DNA of 64,000 bases from Rhizobiaceae bacterium (GCA_029212415.1 JARGOF010000004.1:1-64000), one strand, 5' to 3'; positions 38,266-47,126 are shown, counted from the first letter of the stretch. A program made the numbers and translations. Notes: generated by a model from the letters alone, not told the origin.

Positions 38266-38268
38266 GGG

Positions 38269-38973
38269 TCAGACGCTCCGACGAACAATACAATCACCCA
38301 AACGAAATCCGGTGCCGTGAACCGTATCAATCACGCTCTCGCAACAGGCCTGCTTCATCTTCGAGCGTATATTGCGAATATGGCTGTCGATCGTTCTGTC
38401 CGAGACATGGATGTTGTCGCTGTAAGCTGAATTGAGAATCTGGTCTCTTGTGAAGACCATCCTCCGCTGCCCCAGCAGGGCGCGCATGATGTTGAATTCA
38501 ATATGCGTCAGAGGCACGGGCATCTGTTCCACCGTGACCAGACGCTGCGCCTCGTCAAGAACAAGACTGCCGTGCTCAAGAACCTTCCGGGTCCCTGCAA
38601 CCGGCCGGTCGCGAGAGACACGCTTGAGGATCACGCCGACACGGGCCACAAGTTCGCGGGGACTGAAGGGCTTTGTCACATAATCGTCGCCCCCCATCTC
38701 CAGCCCCAGCACCCGGTCGATTTCCTCGTCTCTGGCCGAGAGAAACAGGATTGGCGTTTCATCAGTCTTTCGAATGGTCCGGCACACGTCCAGGCCATCC
38801 ATTTCGGGCATGCCGATATCCAGTATGACAAGGTCCGGCGACGACGTTCGAAAGGTGACGACCGCATGGTTCCCGTCATGGCACGATAAAGTCGCATAAC
38901 CGGCCTTCTCCAATGCGAAGCAGATCACCTCCCGAATGTTGGGATCATCGTCCGCGACCAGAATTGTCTTCAT
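38269..38973 (-). CDS. OmpR/PhoB-family response regulator
   Basis: A 234-residue regulator with an N-terminal receiver domain (phospho-acceptor Asp52 in VILDIGMPEMDG, Lys in VTKPFSPREL) and a C-terminal winged-helix DNA-binding domain (about 135-225, with LTHIEFNIMRALLGQRRMVF and DRTIDSHIRNIRSKM). GAGGAAGG lies upstream of the ATG. It is followed by its kinase three bases later and lies 65 bases after the VIT/VWA target gene. It probably controls this operon, though no target site could be identified. Confidence 0.92.
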   Translation of the reverse strand: MKTILVADDDPNIREVICFALEKAGYATLSCHDGNHAVVTFRTSSPDLVILDIGMPEMDGLDVCRTIRKTDETPILFLSARDEEIDRVLGLEMGGDDYVTKPFSPRELVARVGVILKRVSRDRPVAGTRKVLEHGSLVLDEAQRLVTVEQMPVPLTHIEFNIMRALLGQRRMVFTRDQILNSAYSDNIHVSDRTIDSHIRNIRSKMKQACCESVIDTVHGTGFRLGDCIVRRSV

Positions 38974-39038
38974 GGAAAAGGCCTTCCTCGAAACCGGATA
39001 CCAACAGGCGCGCAGCGGCGCCTGTTTGCTGTTAGCAC

Positions 39039-41276
39039 CTATTGTATTTCATGACCATCAAGCCACCAACCGTCTCTGGCGAGCCTGGTGGGCACCTGGG
39101 CCCTGGATATTTCAACCGGCAGAGTGCGCGCATTTCTACGGCGCATCGCCACCAGTGTGCTTTTCAACTGCCGCCAATAACCGGCAACAGCAAGGCCGAT
39201 AACAAGGAAAATACCGATAAACCCGGCCGGCTCCGGTGCAGATGATCCACTCAGATTGAGCGACGGATAGGCATTGGTCGACAGATTGGCAACCTTGGGC
39301 AATGGCACCTGCTTGCTTTGGGCATTTTGCGGATCTTGATTGACCACTTTCTGCGACACGGCAACGAAGGAGGTGAATGCACTTTGCAGGGAAAACCTGA
39401 GGCCCAATTGCGTGATCTGTTCCTTCAGCCCATCCGGCTGCCCGGAAATGATATAGGTGCGGTTCTTGTCAAAGATCTGCTGACGTGCCCAGATGATGGG
39501 AATTGCGCTGTCCTCACCTGATGCATCCATCGGCAGGGAAATTTCAACCGGCTTGGAAGCCTGGCGGCCGATGATGCGTCCCTTGACGAAGATCGTGTGT
39601 TTGCCGCCCTTTTTGTATCGGGCAAAGACACGAACCGAACCACCTTCAAACAAATCACGGATTTTGGCAGGCGATTGCCCTTCGATGGCCAAACCGTTCC
39701 AGTCGACGGAAATATCGGTCAGCAAGGGGGTTTTCAGATCACGGGCAAATGTTTCGGCAACCTCAAAAGCCAATTCTCCGGGCTCTATGTAGCGCACATA
39801 CCCCCGGCCCTCATTTGCCATGCCCTCCAGTAGAAACCTGTTGACGGAGGAGCCGACCCCGAAAGCGTAGAGACGGGCATTGCCAATCTGTTGTGCGACG
39901 GTTGCGATCACCTCTCTGTCGCCTCCAATATACCCATCCGTCAGGAAGATGATGATGCGCATGGCATCGTCAAGAGGCGCGCTGGTAAAGGCGTTGCGGA
40001 TCGCATCATTCATTTGCGTACCACCACCGGCGGTCAACCCCGATACATAACGCAACCCTTCCTGAATGTTGTCCGGTGTGGCGGCAATCGGATTGCTGGC
40101 GAATTGCGAGGTCGTGTCGGCAAAACTGAGGATACGAAAATGGTCATCCGGCCTTATGTTTTTCAACGCCTCATGCATGAACACCTGGCTTGCCCGCAGG
40201 GGAGCGCCGGACATGGAGCCGGATGTATCCAGAACGAAGATCAATTCCCGTGGTGTGGCCAGGCCTTGCTTTGGCATTTTTGGCGGCTCGATCAGCAGCG
40301 ACAAAAAACCGCCACGCGCGTCATAATGGGCCAATGCGCCGGCCGAAATATCACTGTCGGCTGCCAGGGCATAGCGCAGGACAAAGTCCCGATTATCAAT
40401 CTGCGCTCCGGGCTTGAAATGTGCCTGTATGGCCTTTTCATCCCCGGCGCTTTCCAGTTCGTGCGTTGCGCTGGAGAATGTGGACACAGCATTGGCAGAT
40501 TTCAGATCGATCTTGAGCGTTACCCGCCTGCTATCAATCGTTGAGGGCGCATTGAAACCAATCACCTTGGGATAGGTCGGCAATTTTTCGATCAGCCAAT
40601 TGCCAGCCCTTTCTACAGATTTTTGTTCGTCATCATCAACTTTGTCTTCAATGTCTGCAGAAGGCGCCGGATCGTCAGAATCAAGGCCCATGAGGTCGGC
40701 GACCGAAGGATTGACTTCCCCTTCGTACCGGGGACCGACAACCATCGGGACAACGAGTTCATAGGCCGCATCGATCTTGGGCACCGTCTGCGCATAACGC
40801 AGTGTTATTTGAACCGGTTGGCCGGGCATCAGATTGGCAATGTTCTGGGTGAACATATTGGGACGGTGTTGGGTCAGCAACGCTGCAGCCTTGCCTTCAG
40901 ACTGCGCCTTTTCAAATGTTTCGCGCGCCTCTTCCTTTCGCTGAATGATCGCCTTGACCAGTTCATCGCACACCCGCATGTCCATCCCGTAAACCGCAGC
41001 CTTTTGATTGAGCGGAAACAGATAGGTTGCGTTGAGCGCCTGTGAGGTCGGGTTCAAAAATGTCTGGGTTACCGTGACGGTGGCAACGTCTCCTTCAATT
41101 TTCACGTCATAGTGCGACTTTAAAAGCGGCAATGTGGTGTTGATGCCGTCCACTGACGCCACGACACGGCCGGCTTGTGAAGCATGCGCGTCTTCGGTAG
41201 CGCCCGCCGGTCCGGCACTCCCCAGTGCCAGGCACAGGATCAGGCAAAAAAAATGCATCGGGCGTTGGATCAGCAT
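39039..41276 (-). CDS. VIT and von Willebrand A domain surface protein with PEP-CTERM-like segment
   Basis: A 745-residue exported protein. It has a signal peptide (1-27, cleavage near AGA), a VIT domain (about 40-165, with VTQTFLNPTSQALNATYLFP), an acidic insert near 190-215, and a VWA domain with MIDAS DTSGS at 350-354 and TDGYIGGDRE. After a low-complexity stretch come PEP (681-683), a membrane helix (GFIGIFLVIGLAVAGYW) and basic residues, like a PEP-CTERM sorting signal. About 45 residues follow the helix, which is unusual. It resembles the marine proteobacterial sortase target protein family. Its ATG (41276, AAAGGAA upstream) is four bases after the exosortase stop, so it is very likely that enzyme's dedicated substrate. 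Confidence 0.85.
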   Translation of the reverse strand: MLIQRPMHFFCLILCLALGSAGPAGATEDAHASQAGRVVASVDGINTTLPLLKSHYDVKIEGDVATVTVTQTFLNPTSQALNATYLFPLNQKAAVYGMDMRVCDELVKAIIQRKEEARETFEKAQSEGKAAALLTQHRPNMFTQNIANLMPGQPVQITLRYAQTVPKIDAAYELVVPMVVGPRYEGEVNPSVADLMGLDSDDPAPSADIEDKVDDDEQKSVERAGNWLIEKLPTYPKVIGFNAPSTIDSRRVTLKIDLKSANAVSTFSSATHELESAGDEKAIQAHFKPGAQIDNRDFVLRYALAADSDISAGALAHYDARGGFLSLLIEPPKMPKQGLATPRELIFVLDTSGSMSGAPLRASQVFMHEALKNIRPDDHFRILSFADTTSQFASNPIAATPDNIQEGLRYVSGLTAGGGTQMNDAIRNAFTSAPLDDAMRIIIFLTDGYIGGDREVIATVAQQIGNARLYAFGVGSSVNRFLLEGMANEGRGYVRYIEPGELAFEVAETFARDLKTPLLTDISVDWNGLAIEGQSPAKIRDLFEGGSVRVFARYKKGGKHTIFVKGRIIGRQASKPVEISLPMDASGEDSAIPIIWARQQIFDKNRTYIISGQPDGLKEQITQLGLRFSLQSAFTSFVAVSQKVVNQDPQNAQSKQVPLPKVANLSTNAYPSLNLSGSSAPEPAGFIGIFLVIGLAVAGYWRQLKSTLVAMRRRNARTLPVEISRAQVPTRLARDGWWLDGHEIQ

Positions 41277-41280
41277 GGGT

Positions 41281-42879
41281 TTATTCCTTTTGGGTTTCGA
41301 TTTTCTGTTGGGGGTTATTGAAAGCGGTCGCCAAAGGCGGCACGGCCATATCGAGAGCAGCAACCGTCGCGTTCTCCAGAGCGTCGCGCTCCCAGCCATT
41401 CATCTGCCAGGGTGTGATGCGCTGGACGCTGGACCATCGCGTTTTCGGATGGGCGATCCATTGCCAGATTGCTTCTGCAACGCTGGAGGTTGCATCACCG
41501 CGATCGGACGTGAAGGTGGCTGCGACGTGCCAGCTGTCGCCTTGCTGACCGGTCGCCCGGTAGAGCGCCGTCGGCACAGGCGAAAACCGTGTGCCGAGGA
41601 ATTCCACGCGATAGCCAAGCCCTCTCAGACAATCGTCGGGCGCATGGAGATGGCGCAGCGGCGATGACGTCTGAACAAGGGTCAGCGCCATTTTTCCATA
41701 AAGCGCCTTGCGGGCCTGACCGCCGTATTGCTCAAAATAGGCACTCTCCATCGCAGTCAGCCCTTGCGGTCTTCCGACGTGGCCCTCCAGCGCCAGAGGC
41801 ATCTGGATTTCCGCAAGTGGGCGCGACACATCCAGCGCCTGACGCGGCAGGTTCACGATGATCAAAGCCAGAGACAGCAGGCCGACTGCGGCAAAGACCT
41901 GCAGGCATTCAGGCGAACGGGTGGCAGGCAAACGGGTGGCGGGCAAAGGGGTGGCAGGCAAAGGGGTGGCAGGCAAGCGGATGATCGGAAACCATTTGGA
42001 CGAAACCGCTGCCACTTTTTCTGATGAACAGGTGCTCGAAGCCCGGTGGCCCAGCAGGACGGGAAGCAGGCTCAAGGCGATGGCTCCATAGCCCAACAGG
42101 TCGTGAAACGGCTGCGCCATGACGTCGAACCCGAGCACGGGCTCATAAAGCAAGCCGACAGCGATGAAGCTGATCCGCAGCATGTTGCCAATGATCGCGA
42201 GAACAAGGGCAACAATGCCCCACAGGGCAGCGACCATGAATTTCGGACGATACAGAGCGTTCAGGCAGACAACGAATGCCAGGCAAAGCATGAGGCTTGC
42301 CGTGCCCGAACAGGGCAAGTCGACAAGAACATCCCTGCCCTCGACCTGAATGCGAACACCCTCGCAGATCAGATCATTGAAGAAGGGAGAAAGCAGATTG
42401 CAGGCGCCGAAGGCGGAGAGTTCCTGCATAGGATAGCCCAGAACACGCTGCACGACGCGCTCGAACGGTAGCGCAAACAAAAACAGGACGGACACCCAAA
42501 AGGGGGATATCGGTCGCCTTCTGTTCGCCATATTGAGCAACGTCAGCAGCGCATAGATATCGAGCGCGAGCGCGACCCCACCCAGAATATTGATCGCCAG
42601 AAGCTGACCGGCCAACCGAACCAGGGCCGAAAACAGCAAAAGGGCGAAGGCATGGTTGCTTTGACTTTTATGGTTGCGCCGCAGTGGGCTCGAAACGCTG
42701 TAGCCGACAAGCGCGATGATCAAACATGCGTAAATGGCGCCGCTTGATTGATAGGAGGGATCAAGCCATGTGGTGATCAGCCAGCGCAGCGGTTCGATGG
42801 CAAGAATGGCGGAAGCAAGCGCAAAACTTGCGCGCAAAAAGTGGCGGGAGGAAATGTGAGGAACGGTTATCTGCATCAT
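41281..42879 (-). CDS. Exosortase fused to an EpsI-like domain
   Basis: A 532-residue protein. Residues 1-280 form the multi-helix exosortase/archaeosortase domain with the catalytic set Cys190 (DLPCSGTASL), Arg235 (GNMLRIS) and His259 (QPFHDLLGYG). Residues 345-500 resemble the EpsI/DUF3485 domain, with HLHAPDDCLRGLGY (410-423). Exosortases cut a C-terminal sorting signal in the inner membrane. The low-complexity linker 302-321 repeats LPATP/R. It begins an operon with the VIT/VWA target, a response regulator and a kinase. It may belong to the class NCBI names exosortase T, which I cannot confirm. Two adjacent ATGs are possible starts. Confidence 0.88.
   Translation of the reverse strand: MMQITVPHISSRHFLRASFALASAILAIEPLRWLITTWLDPSYQSSGAIYACLIIALVGYSVSSPLRRNHKSQSNHAFALLLFSALVRLAGQLLAINILGGVALALDIYALLTLLNMANRRRPISPFWVSVLFLFALPFERVVQRVLGYPMQELSAFGACNLLSPFFNDLICEGVRIQVEGRDVLVDLPCSGTASLMLCLAFVVCLNALYRPKFMVAALWGIVALVLAIIGNMLRISFIAVGLLYEPVLGFDVMAQPFHDLLGYGAIALSLLPVLLGHRASSTCSSEKVAAVSSKWFPIIRLPATPLPATPLPATRLPATRSPECLQVFAAVGLLSLALIIVNLPRQALDVSRPLAEIQMPLALEGHVGRPQGLTAMESAYFEQYGGQARKALYGKMALTLVQTSSPLRHLHAPDDCLRGLGYRVEFLGTRFSPVPTALYRATGQQGDSWHVAATFTSDRGDATSSVAEAIWQWIAHPKTRWSSVQRITPWQMNGWERDALENATVAALDMAVPPLATAFNNPQQKIETQKE
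41916..41975. repeat. Four tandem 15-base repeats inside the exosortase gene
   Basis: Four head-to-tail units, pattern AAnGGGTGGCAGGCA on the plus strand, code on the minus strand for LPAT followed by P or R in the linker between the two domains. Being 15 bases long, gains or losses keep the frame. The shortened second copy of the gene lacks them. Confidence 0.85.
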
Positions 42880-43076
42880 GATGCCAGATTGCCGGACCCC
42901 TTTGCAGCGCGTTCAAAGGGAATGTGCAGATTTTCAGCATTTCAGAGATTTGTGGCGGTGGAAGCCAAACTTTGGCTTTGCGTTACGGTCTGCTTGCTAA
43001 ACTACCAAATGCCCCATGCAAGACTTGGCTCTGCGAATACTACACGCCGTTCTGGTGTCAGAGCTCCGAATCGAGG

Positions 43077-43408
43077 TTAACGGCTTAATTCTCTGAGGAG
43101 GTATCCGAGATATTCCGCGCTCCAGCCCATTTTTTCCGGCGTATCTTCAGTGAACGCTTGTCCCTAAGTTTCCTGACGACATTGATGGCAACGTGACGAA
43201 CGACTGCCATGTTTCCGGCACCATGGCCTTTTCTCAAGCGCGCCTGATCGTCCTTGAAAACGAGTTCGAGGGTCCATTGAAGTGCGTATTCGGTTCACCA
43301 TTGGTTGCAAACGCCATGACCAGCCTCTTCGGCAGGAGCATCTTCGAAACAGCTCTCGATCTCGGCGCACAAAGTGGGCTGATTGCCTGTATCCGCTACG
43401 GCAAAAGT
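43077..43408 (-). pseudogene. ISAs1-like transposase remnant
   Basis: On the minus strand the reading FAVADTGNQPTLCAEIES, then CFEDAPAEEAGHG, then a deletion and a TGA, then TEYALQWTLELVFKDDQARL, RKGHGAGNMAVVRHVAIN and KRSLKIRRKK, and after a frameshift MGWSAEYLGYLLREL, follows the C-terminal half of ISAs1-family (H-repeat) transposases, including the usual RKGxGxxNMAVxRHxALN block. It carries an internal deletion, a stop in place of Gly in the HWGxENxLHW motif, and a frameshift near the end. The rest of the gap 42880-43560 holds the duplicated exosortase upstream region (to about 42955) and nothing else recognised. Confidence 0.75.
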
Positions 43409-43560
43409 GCGTTAACCTGAGTTCGGAGCCTTGGGCACTTGACAGGTCCTGTTGCAACCTGACCGTATTTCGTTTATGCAAAAAATAGCGTATAAGGCAG
43501 CAACATTATTTTCTTCCTCGGATGTGGAATGGTTTTGAATTACAGCTATAGGATGTACCG

Positions 43561-44439
43561 ATGAAAAAACTACTTGCTACGACAACCTATTCTGCTGCGA
43601 TTGTGACAGCCCTGACAAGCAGCACCTGGAGCGCTGATTTCGTATCGGCTGCCCCTGCGTCAGTTGACAACTGCTCGCCCACTCGGATCATTGAGTTGAC
43701 GGCAGGTGTGCTTTCGACAGACAACGTTTGGGCCGACGAGATTGGCACCCTTGGGCCAGCCTTTGACAAAGTTGGTCTCGGTGACGCAGTAGGGGCATTT
43801 GCGGAACTGGAATACACGTGGGATCGATGCGAAAGCGACCTTTCAATAGGGGCTGGTTTTGTGAACACCTCAATGGAAGAAACAGGTGGCGCACTTACAA
43901 TTGATGATAAGGTGTTATTCGAACATTTTGACTTGGAGTATGGACGTTCGAATGATGTAGGATTCCGCTTGTTTGGGGGACTGCGTGCGTTGAACTACGA
44001 TTCGAATTCAAACTTTAATAGCGGCGTACGAAATGAATATATGAACGCCTCCGCATCATTCATCGGAATCGGCCCTCGCATAGGGCTCGAGTTCAACAGT
44101 CAAAACCGGAAGCAGGGGCAACTTGGGTTTTTCAGTGAAGCCTCCGTTGCGGCCCTGTTTGGTCAGCGCAGCAACGATTTGGCATATAATCTAGTGGGGT
44201 TCGGCAACTCTACGTTTGAAGAAGATACAAACAAAACCGTGATCAACTTCGAAGCCGAACTGGGTGTTTCGTACCATGTTACGGATACTTCCATGTTAAA
44301 ATTCGGTGTTGCCTACAAACGGCTCAATGATATTGACTGGGTGTCTGAAAACTTGGTCGATGGTATCAATAACGGATCGTTTGAAAACGGCGACCGAGAA
44401 TTTACCGGTCTGTTTGTTGGTTTTGAAAGTAAGTTCTGA
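43561..44439 (+). CDS. Outer-membrane beta-barrel protein, Lpg1974-like
   Basis: A 292-residue protein with a signal peptide (1-24, cleavage near WSA). Alternating beta-strand patterns follow, and it ends in Phe (FVGFESKF), the usual outer-membrane insertion signal. FRLFGGLRALNYDS and FIGIGPRIGLEFN resemble the Lpg1974/Legionella major outer-membrane protein family of pore-forming barrels. AGGATG lies eight bases before the ATG. It is followed 37 bases later by a P450 gene, and may let a hydrophobic P450 substrate or product cross the outer membrane; that is inference. The DNA is less GC-rich than the conserved regions. Confidence 0.75.
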   Translation: MKKLLATTTYSAAIVTALTSSTWSADFVSAAPASVDNCSPTRIIELTAGVLSTDNVWADEIGTLGPAFDKVGLGDAVGAFAELEYTWDRCESDLSIGAGFVNTSMEETGGALTIDDKVLFEHFDLEYGRSNDVGFRLFGGLRALNYDSNSNFNSGVRNEYMNASASFIGIGPRIGLEFNSQNRKQGQLGFFSEASVAALFGQRSNDLAYNLVGFGNSTFEEDTNKTVINFEAELGVSYHVTDTSMLKFGVAYKRLNDIDWVSENLVDGINNGSFENGDREFTGLFVGFESKF

Positions 44440-44476
44440 ATCCGAGAATGCGTTCTCCCTTTGAGTATCGCTCGCG

Positions 44477-45772
44477 ATGACTGCGTCAGAACATCGCTCT
44501 GATTCACTCGGCGCGTCTCTGCGTTCCGACCCAGCCTCATTCCTTTATTTTCTGGCTAAAACGAAGCCAAACGAAGATGTGCTATTGTCGCAGGTGCTTG
44601 GCGGTTTGTGGGTTGTGCAAAACCCAAAGACGGCGCGGTGGATTTTGGCGAACAGAGACAAAGCGTTTGACAAGTATTTCGGCTTCCACAAAAGCGCATT
44701 GGGTCGGAGCCGCCTGACTGCCGATGGCGAAGATTGGCGGCATCTTCGCGACATCAGTCAGGAAAACATCGTAGCCCCAAAACGTCCAGAGATTGCACGC
44801 ACGGCCCAAATTGAATTCGGTCTCGTTGCAGATGAGATGCTCAAAGCTGCCTCTCAAAGCAAAAGCATACAGATTGACGAACTCATAGACGTAGCCAGCA
44901 TGCGCGTCCTGTGTGCGCTGATATTCCAGATTGATCCCGACCAAGTGTCTCCAACCATTGTCAAGAGTCTGAGATCTGTCTTTAAGCTCACGTCCCTTGC
45001 GAACTGGGCACCAGTTGAGGTGATCCAAAAAGATGCGCCTGAAATTGTCGAAGCGGCAAATGCAGGGTTCACGCATATACAAGAAGAGTTTGCGGGCCTT
45101 ACTGCACAGCAAAAAAATCTCGGAGATGGCAATCTGATTGCAAAGATCAATGCATCCGATCACGGATCGCTAGATGCGATTTCGGAATTTTCAACTGTTC
45201 TGGTCGCTGGATACGAAACAACATCGACGGCTATTTCTTGGATATTGTATTCATTGGCCCGTGCCCGGAAATTGCAGGATCAGTTAAGGTACGAAGTTTG
45301 CTCAAACCCGTACCCGCGCCTTGCAACAGAAGGCCCCAGGGAAATGGACTTGCTTCGCAGAGTTGTGCTTGAAGCGCTCCGCCTGTTTCCCCCAGTTCCT
45401 GCATTGGGCCGTATCGCCAATCGAGATGTCGCCTTGGGCGAGGTATCTTTGAATCGAGGACAGCGGGTTGTGATTTCCATTATTGGTGTCAATCTCGGAC
45501 CAAAAGAACAACTGGACCGGTTTGCATTTGACCCAGACCGATTATTGGCTATCGAAGGAGATCGCTCTCCGACAACCGTCGGAATGCCGTTTGGACACGG
45601 CCAACGTATCTGCCCCGGTTCGCAGTTTGCTGTTACAGAAATAGAGGCCGCGATTTCGACTTTACTTCAGCGGATTGTTGTATTTCCGGACAATTCTTCC
45701 GTTGGAAAACTGGAATGGGGAGTAAGCATGCGTCGTGCAAACGGAAATTTCTTAAGAATAGAATCGACATAG
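44477..45772 (+). CDS. Cytochrome P450
   Basis: A 431-residue soluble P450 monooxygenase. The I-helix oxygen-activation motif is AGYETTS (245-251), the K-helix is EALR (about 299), and the haem-binding loop is FGHGQRICPG with Cys379. There is no membrane anchor, as usual for bacterial forms. No ferredoxin or reductase is encoded nearby, so electrons must come from elsewhere. The ATG at 44477 has a weak ribosome binding site. The third gene follows 22 bases later, so the barrel protein, P450 and small protein look like one operon. The substrate is unknown. Confidence 0.92.
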   Translation: MTASEHRSDSLGASLRSDPASFLYFLAKTKPNEDVLLSQVLGGLWVVQNPKTARWILANRDKAFDKYFGFHKSALGRSRLTADGEDWRHLRDISQENIVAPKRPEIARTAQIEFGLVADEMLKAASQSKSIQIDELIDVASMRVLCALIFQIDPDQVSPTIVKSLRSVFKLTSLANWAPVEVIQKDAPEIVEAANAGFTHIQEEFAGLTAQQKNLGDGNLIAKINASDHGSLDAISEFSTVLVAGYETTSTAISWILYSLARARKLQDQLRYEVCSNPYPRLATEGPREMDLLRRVVLEALRLFPPVPALGRIANRDVALGEVSLNRGQRVVISIIGVNLGPKEQLDRFAFDPDRLLAIEGDRSPTTVGMPFGHGQRICPGSQFAVTEIEAAISTLLQRIVVFPDNSSVGKLEWGVSMRRANGNFLRIEST

Positions 45773-45794
45773 AGGTCAGAAGCGAGGGGCAGCG

Positions 45795-46241
45795 ATGTCG
45801 GATACGATAACGGTCACTACGCTGAAGGCATCGCATGCCAGCCTTGGTGTCATTCTAAGCTACCTGTCAAAAAGAGAACCGTTTTCATCCTATTCTGTCG
45901 GGGCGCTTGCCGGTGCCATTCGGCTACAACTGGAAACAGGAAACCATTTGGTGGCGCTCAAGAACGAAATGGTTGTTGGCTATGCTGGCTGGATGCATGT
46001 GACGACCGAAAATGCTGAGAATTGGCTCAACGGCGATGCACAACTGGTTCAGACTTCCGCCACCCAGACCCAGGCCGCCGCGCTCACCATAGTTGTGGCA
46101 GATCTGAAACAAGCCACACCGATGCTGATCAGGGGTGCCAGAGATCTAAATCAGGGTGTACGTGTCGTATTTCGCCGAGGGTATGAAACGACTGGGAAGG
46201 TCGCCAAGAAGCAGAGTGTCTTGAATTATTGCGGTTCATGA
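45795..46241 (+). CDS. Unknown protein of possible N-acyltransferase fold
   Basis: A 148-residue protein I do not recognise with certainty. HLVALKNEMVVGYAGWMHV looks like the strand pair preceding the acyl-CoA site in GNAT-type or HlyC-type acyltransferases, and MLIRGARDLNQG, then VRVVFRRGYETTGK could be the later helix and strand. GAGGGG lies six bases before the ATG. It follows the P450 gene closely, so the two may act on the same metabolite or protein. The fold guess is weak. Confidence 0.55.
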   Translation: MSDTITVTTLKASHASLGVILSYLSKREPFSSYSVGALAGAIRLQLETGNHLVALKNEMVVGYAGWMHVTTENAENWLNGDAQLVQTSATQTQAAALTIVVADLKQATPMLIRGARDLNQGVRVVFRRGYETTGKVAKKQSVLNYCGS

Positions 46242-46341
46242 CCACGCAAGACAAAACATTCCAATCCTCAGCAAGAAATCCCGCTGCGCAGATCAGGGTG
46301 CCTGTTGCATCGGATGGAAGTTTGGATAAAGCAACAGAGAG

Positions 46342-46935
46342 TCATAGGGCAGGATCAATTGCGGCACATGGCTGCTGTAGCCGTTGTTGAGGATCGCTGC
46401 CGTTGCCTGTCCATGGCATTCCTGAATACAGGCCGGCTGCAGCAAAGACCTGCAGGCAAGCGGGCAAGCGAATGGGTGGTAACCATTCCGGCGAAACAGC
46501 TGCAATTTTTTCCGGTCTACAGGCGCTCGAAGCCTGGCGGCCTGACAGGACAGGAAGCAGGCTCAAGGCGATGGTTCCATAGTCCAACAGGTCGTGATGC
46601 GGCTGCGCCATGACGTCGAACCCGAGCACGGGCTCATAAAGCAAGCCGACAGCGATGAAGCTGATCCGCAGCATGTTGCCAATGATCGCGAGAACAAGGG
46701 CAACAATGCCCCACAGGGCAGCGACCATGAATTTCGGACGATACTGAGCGTTCAGGCTGACAACGAATGCCAGGCATTGCCTGATGCTTGCCGTGCCCGA
46801 ACAGGGCAAGTCGACAAGAACATCCCTGCCCTCAACCTGAATGCGGACACGCTGCAGGACGCGCTCGAAAGGAAGCGCAAAACTTGCACGCAAAAACAGG
46901 CGGGAGGAAACATGCGGAACAACAATCTGCATCAT
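46342..46935 (-). pseudogene. Shortened second copy of the exosortase gene
   Basis: A 197-codon reading closely matching the exosortase gene at 41281-42879, in the same orientation. Relative to that copy it lacks 116 codons (deletion between two TTTGCGCT repeats) and 29 codons (between two GTGTTC repeats), both in frame, plus the whole EpsI-like domain. It keeps the catalytic Cys45, Arg90 and His114. Charged changes (SIRQC for SLMLC) suggest decay. Likeness also covers about 75 bases upstream of the start (to about 47010). The last 30 codons are unrelated. It may be a relic or a reduced protein; I list it as a pseudogene. Confidence 0.75.
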
Positions 46936-47126
46936 GACGCCAGATTGCCCGACCTCTTTGCAGCGCTTTCAAAGAGAATTTGCAGATTTTCAGCATTTCG
47001 GAGATTTGTCCTGATGACAGGTGTGGAGCGTCAAACGGCGGCTCGGCGGCGCTCAAAAAATGCCGTGGCGTTCAGTTTGCTGACAGAAGGTCTGGAAGAC
47101 TTTCTCCACTCAACCAGCGCGAAATC

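Noticed and set aside
41916-41975. LPxT sortase signals
   Set aside because: The repeats lie in a linker inside the exosortase, not at a C terminus with a helix and basic tail, so they are not sorting signals.
43193-43420. 75-codon plus-strand reading that looks protein-like
   Set aside because: The opposite strand carries the ISAs1-type transposase remnant; this reading is its mirror.
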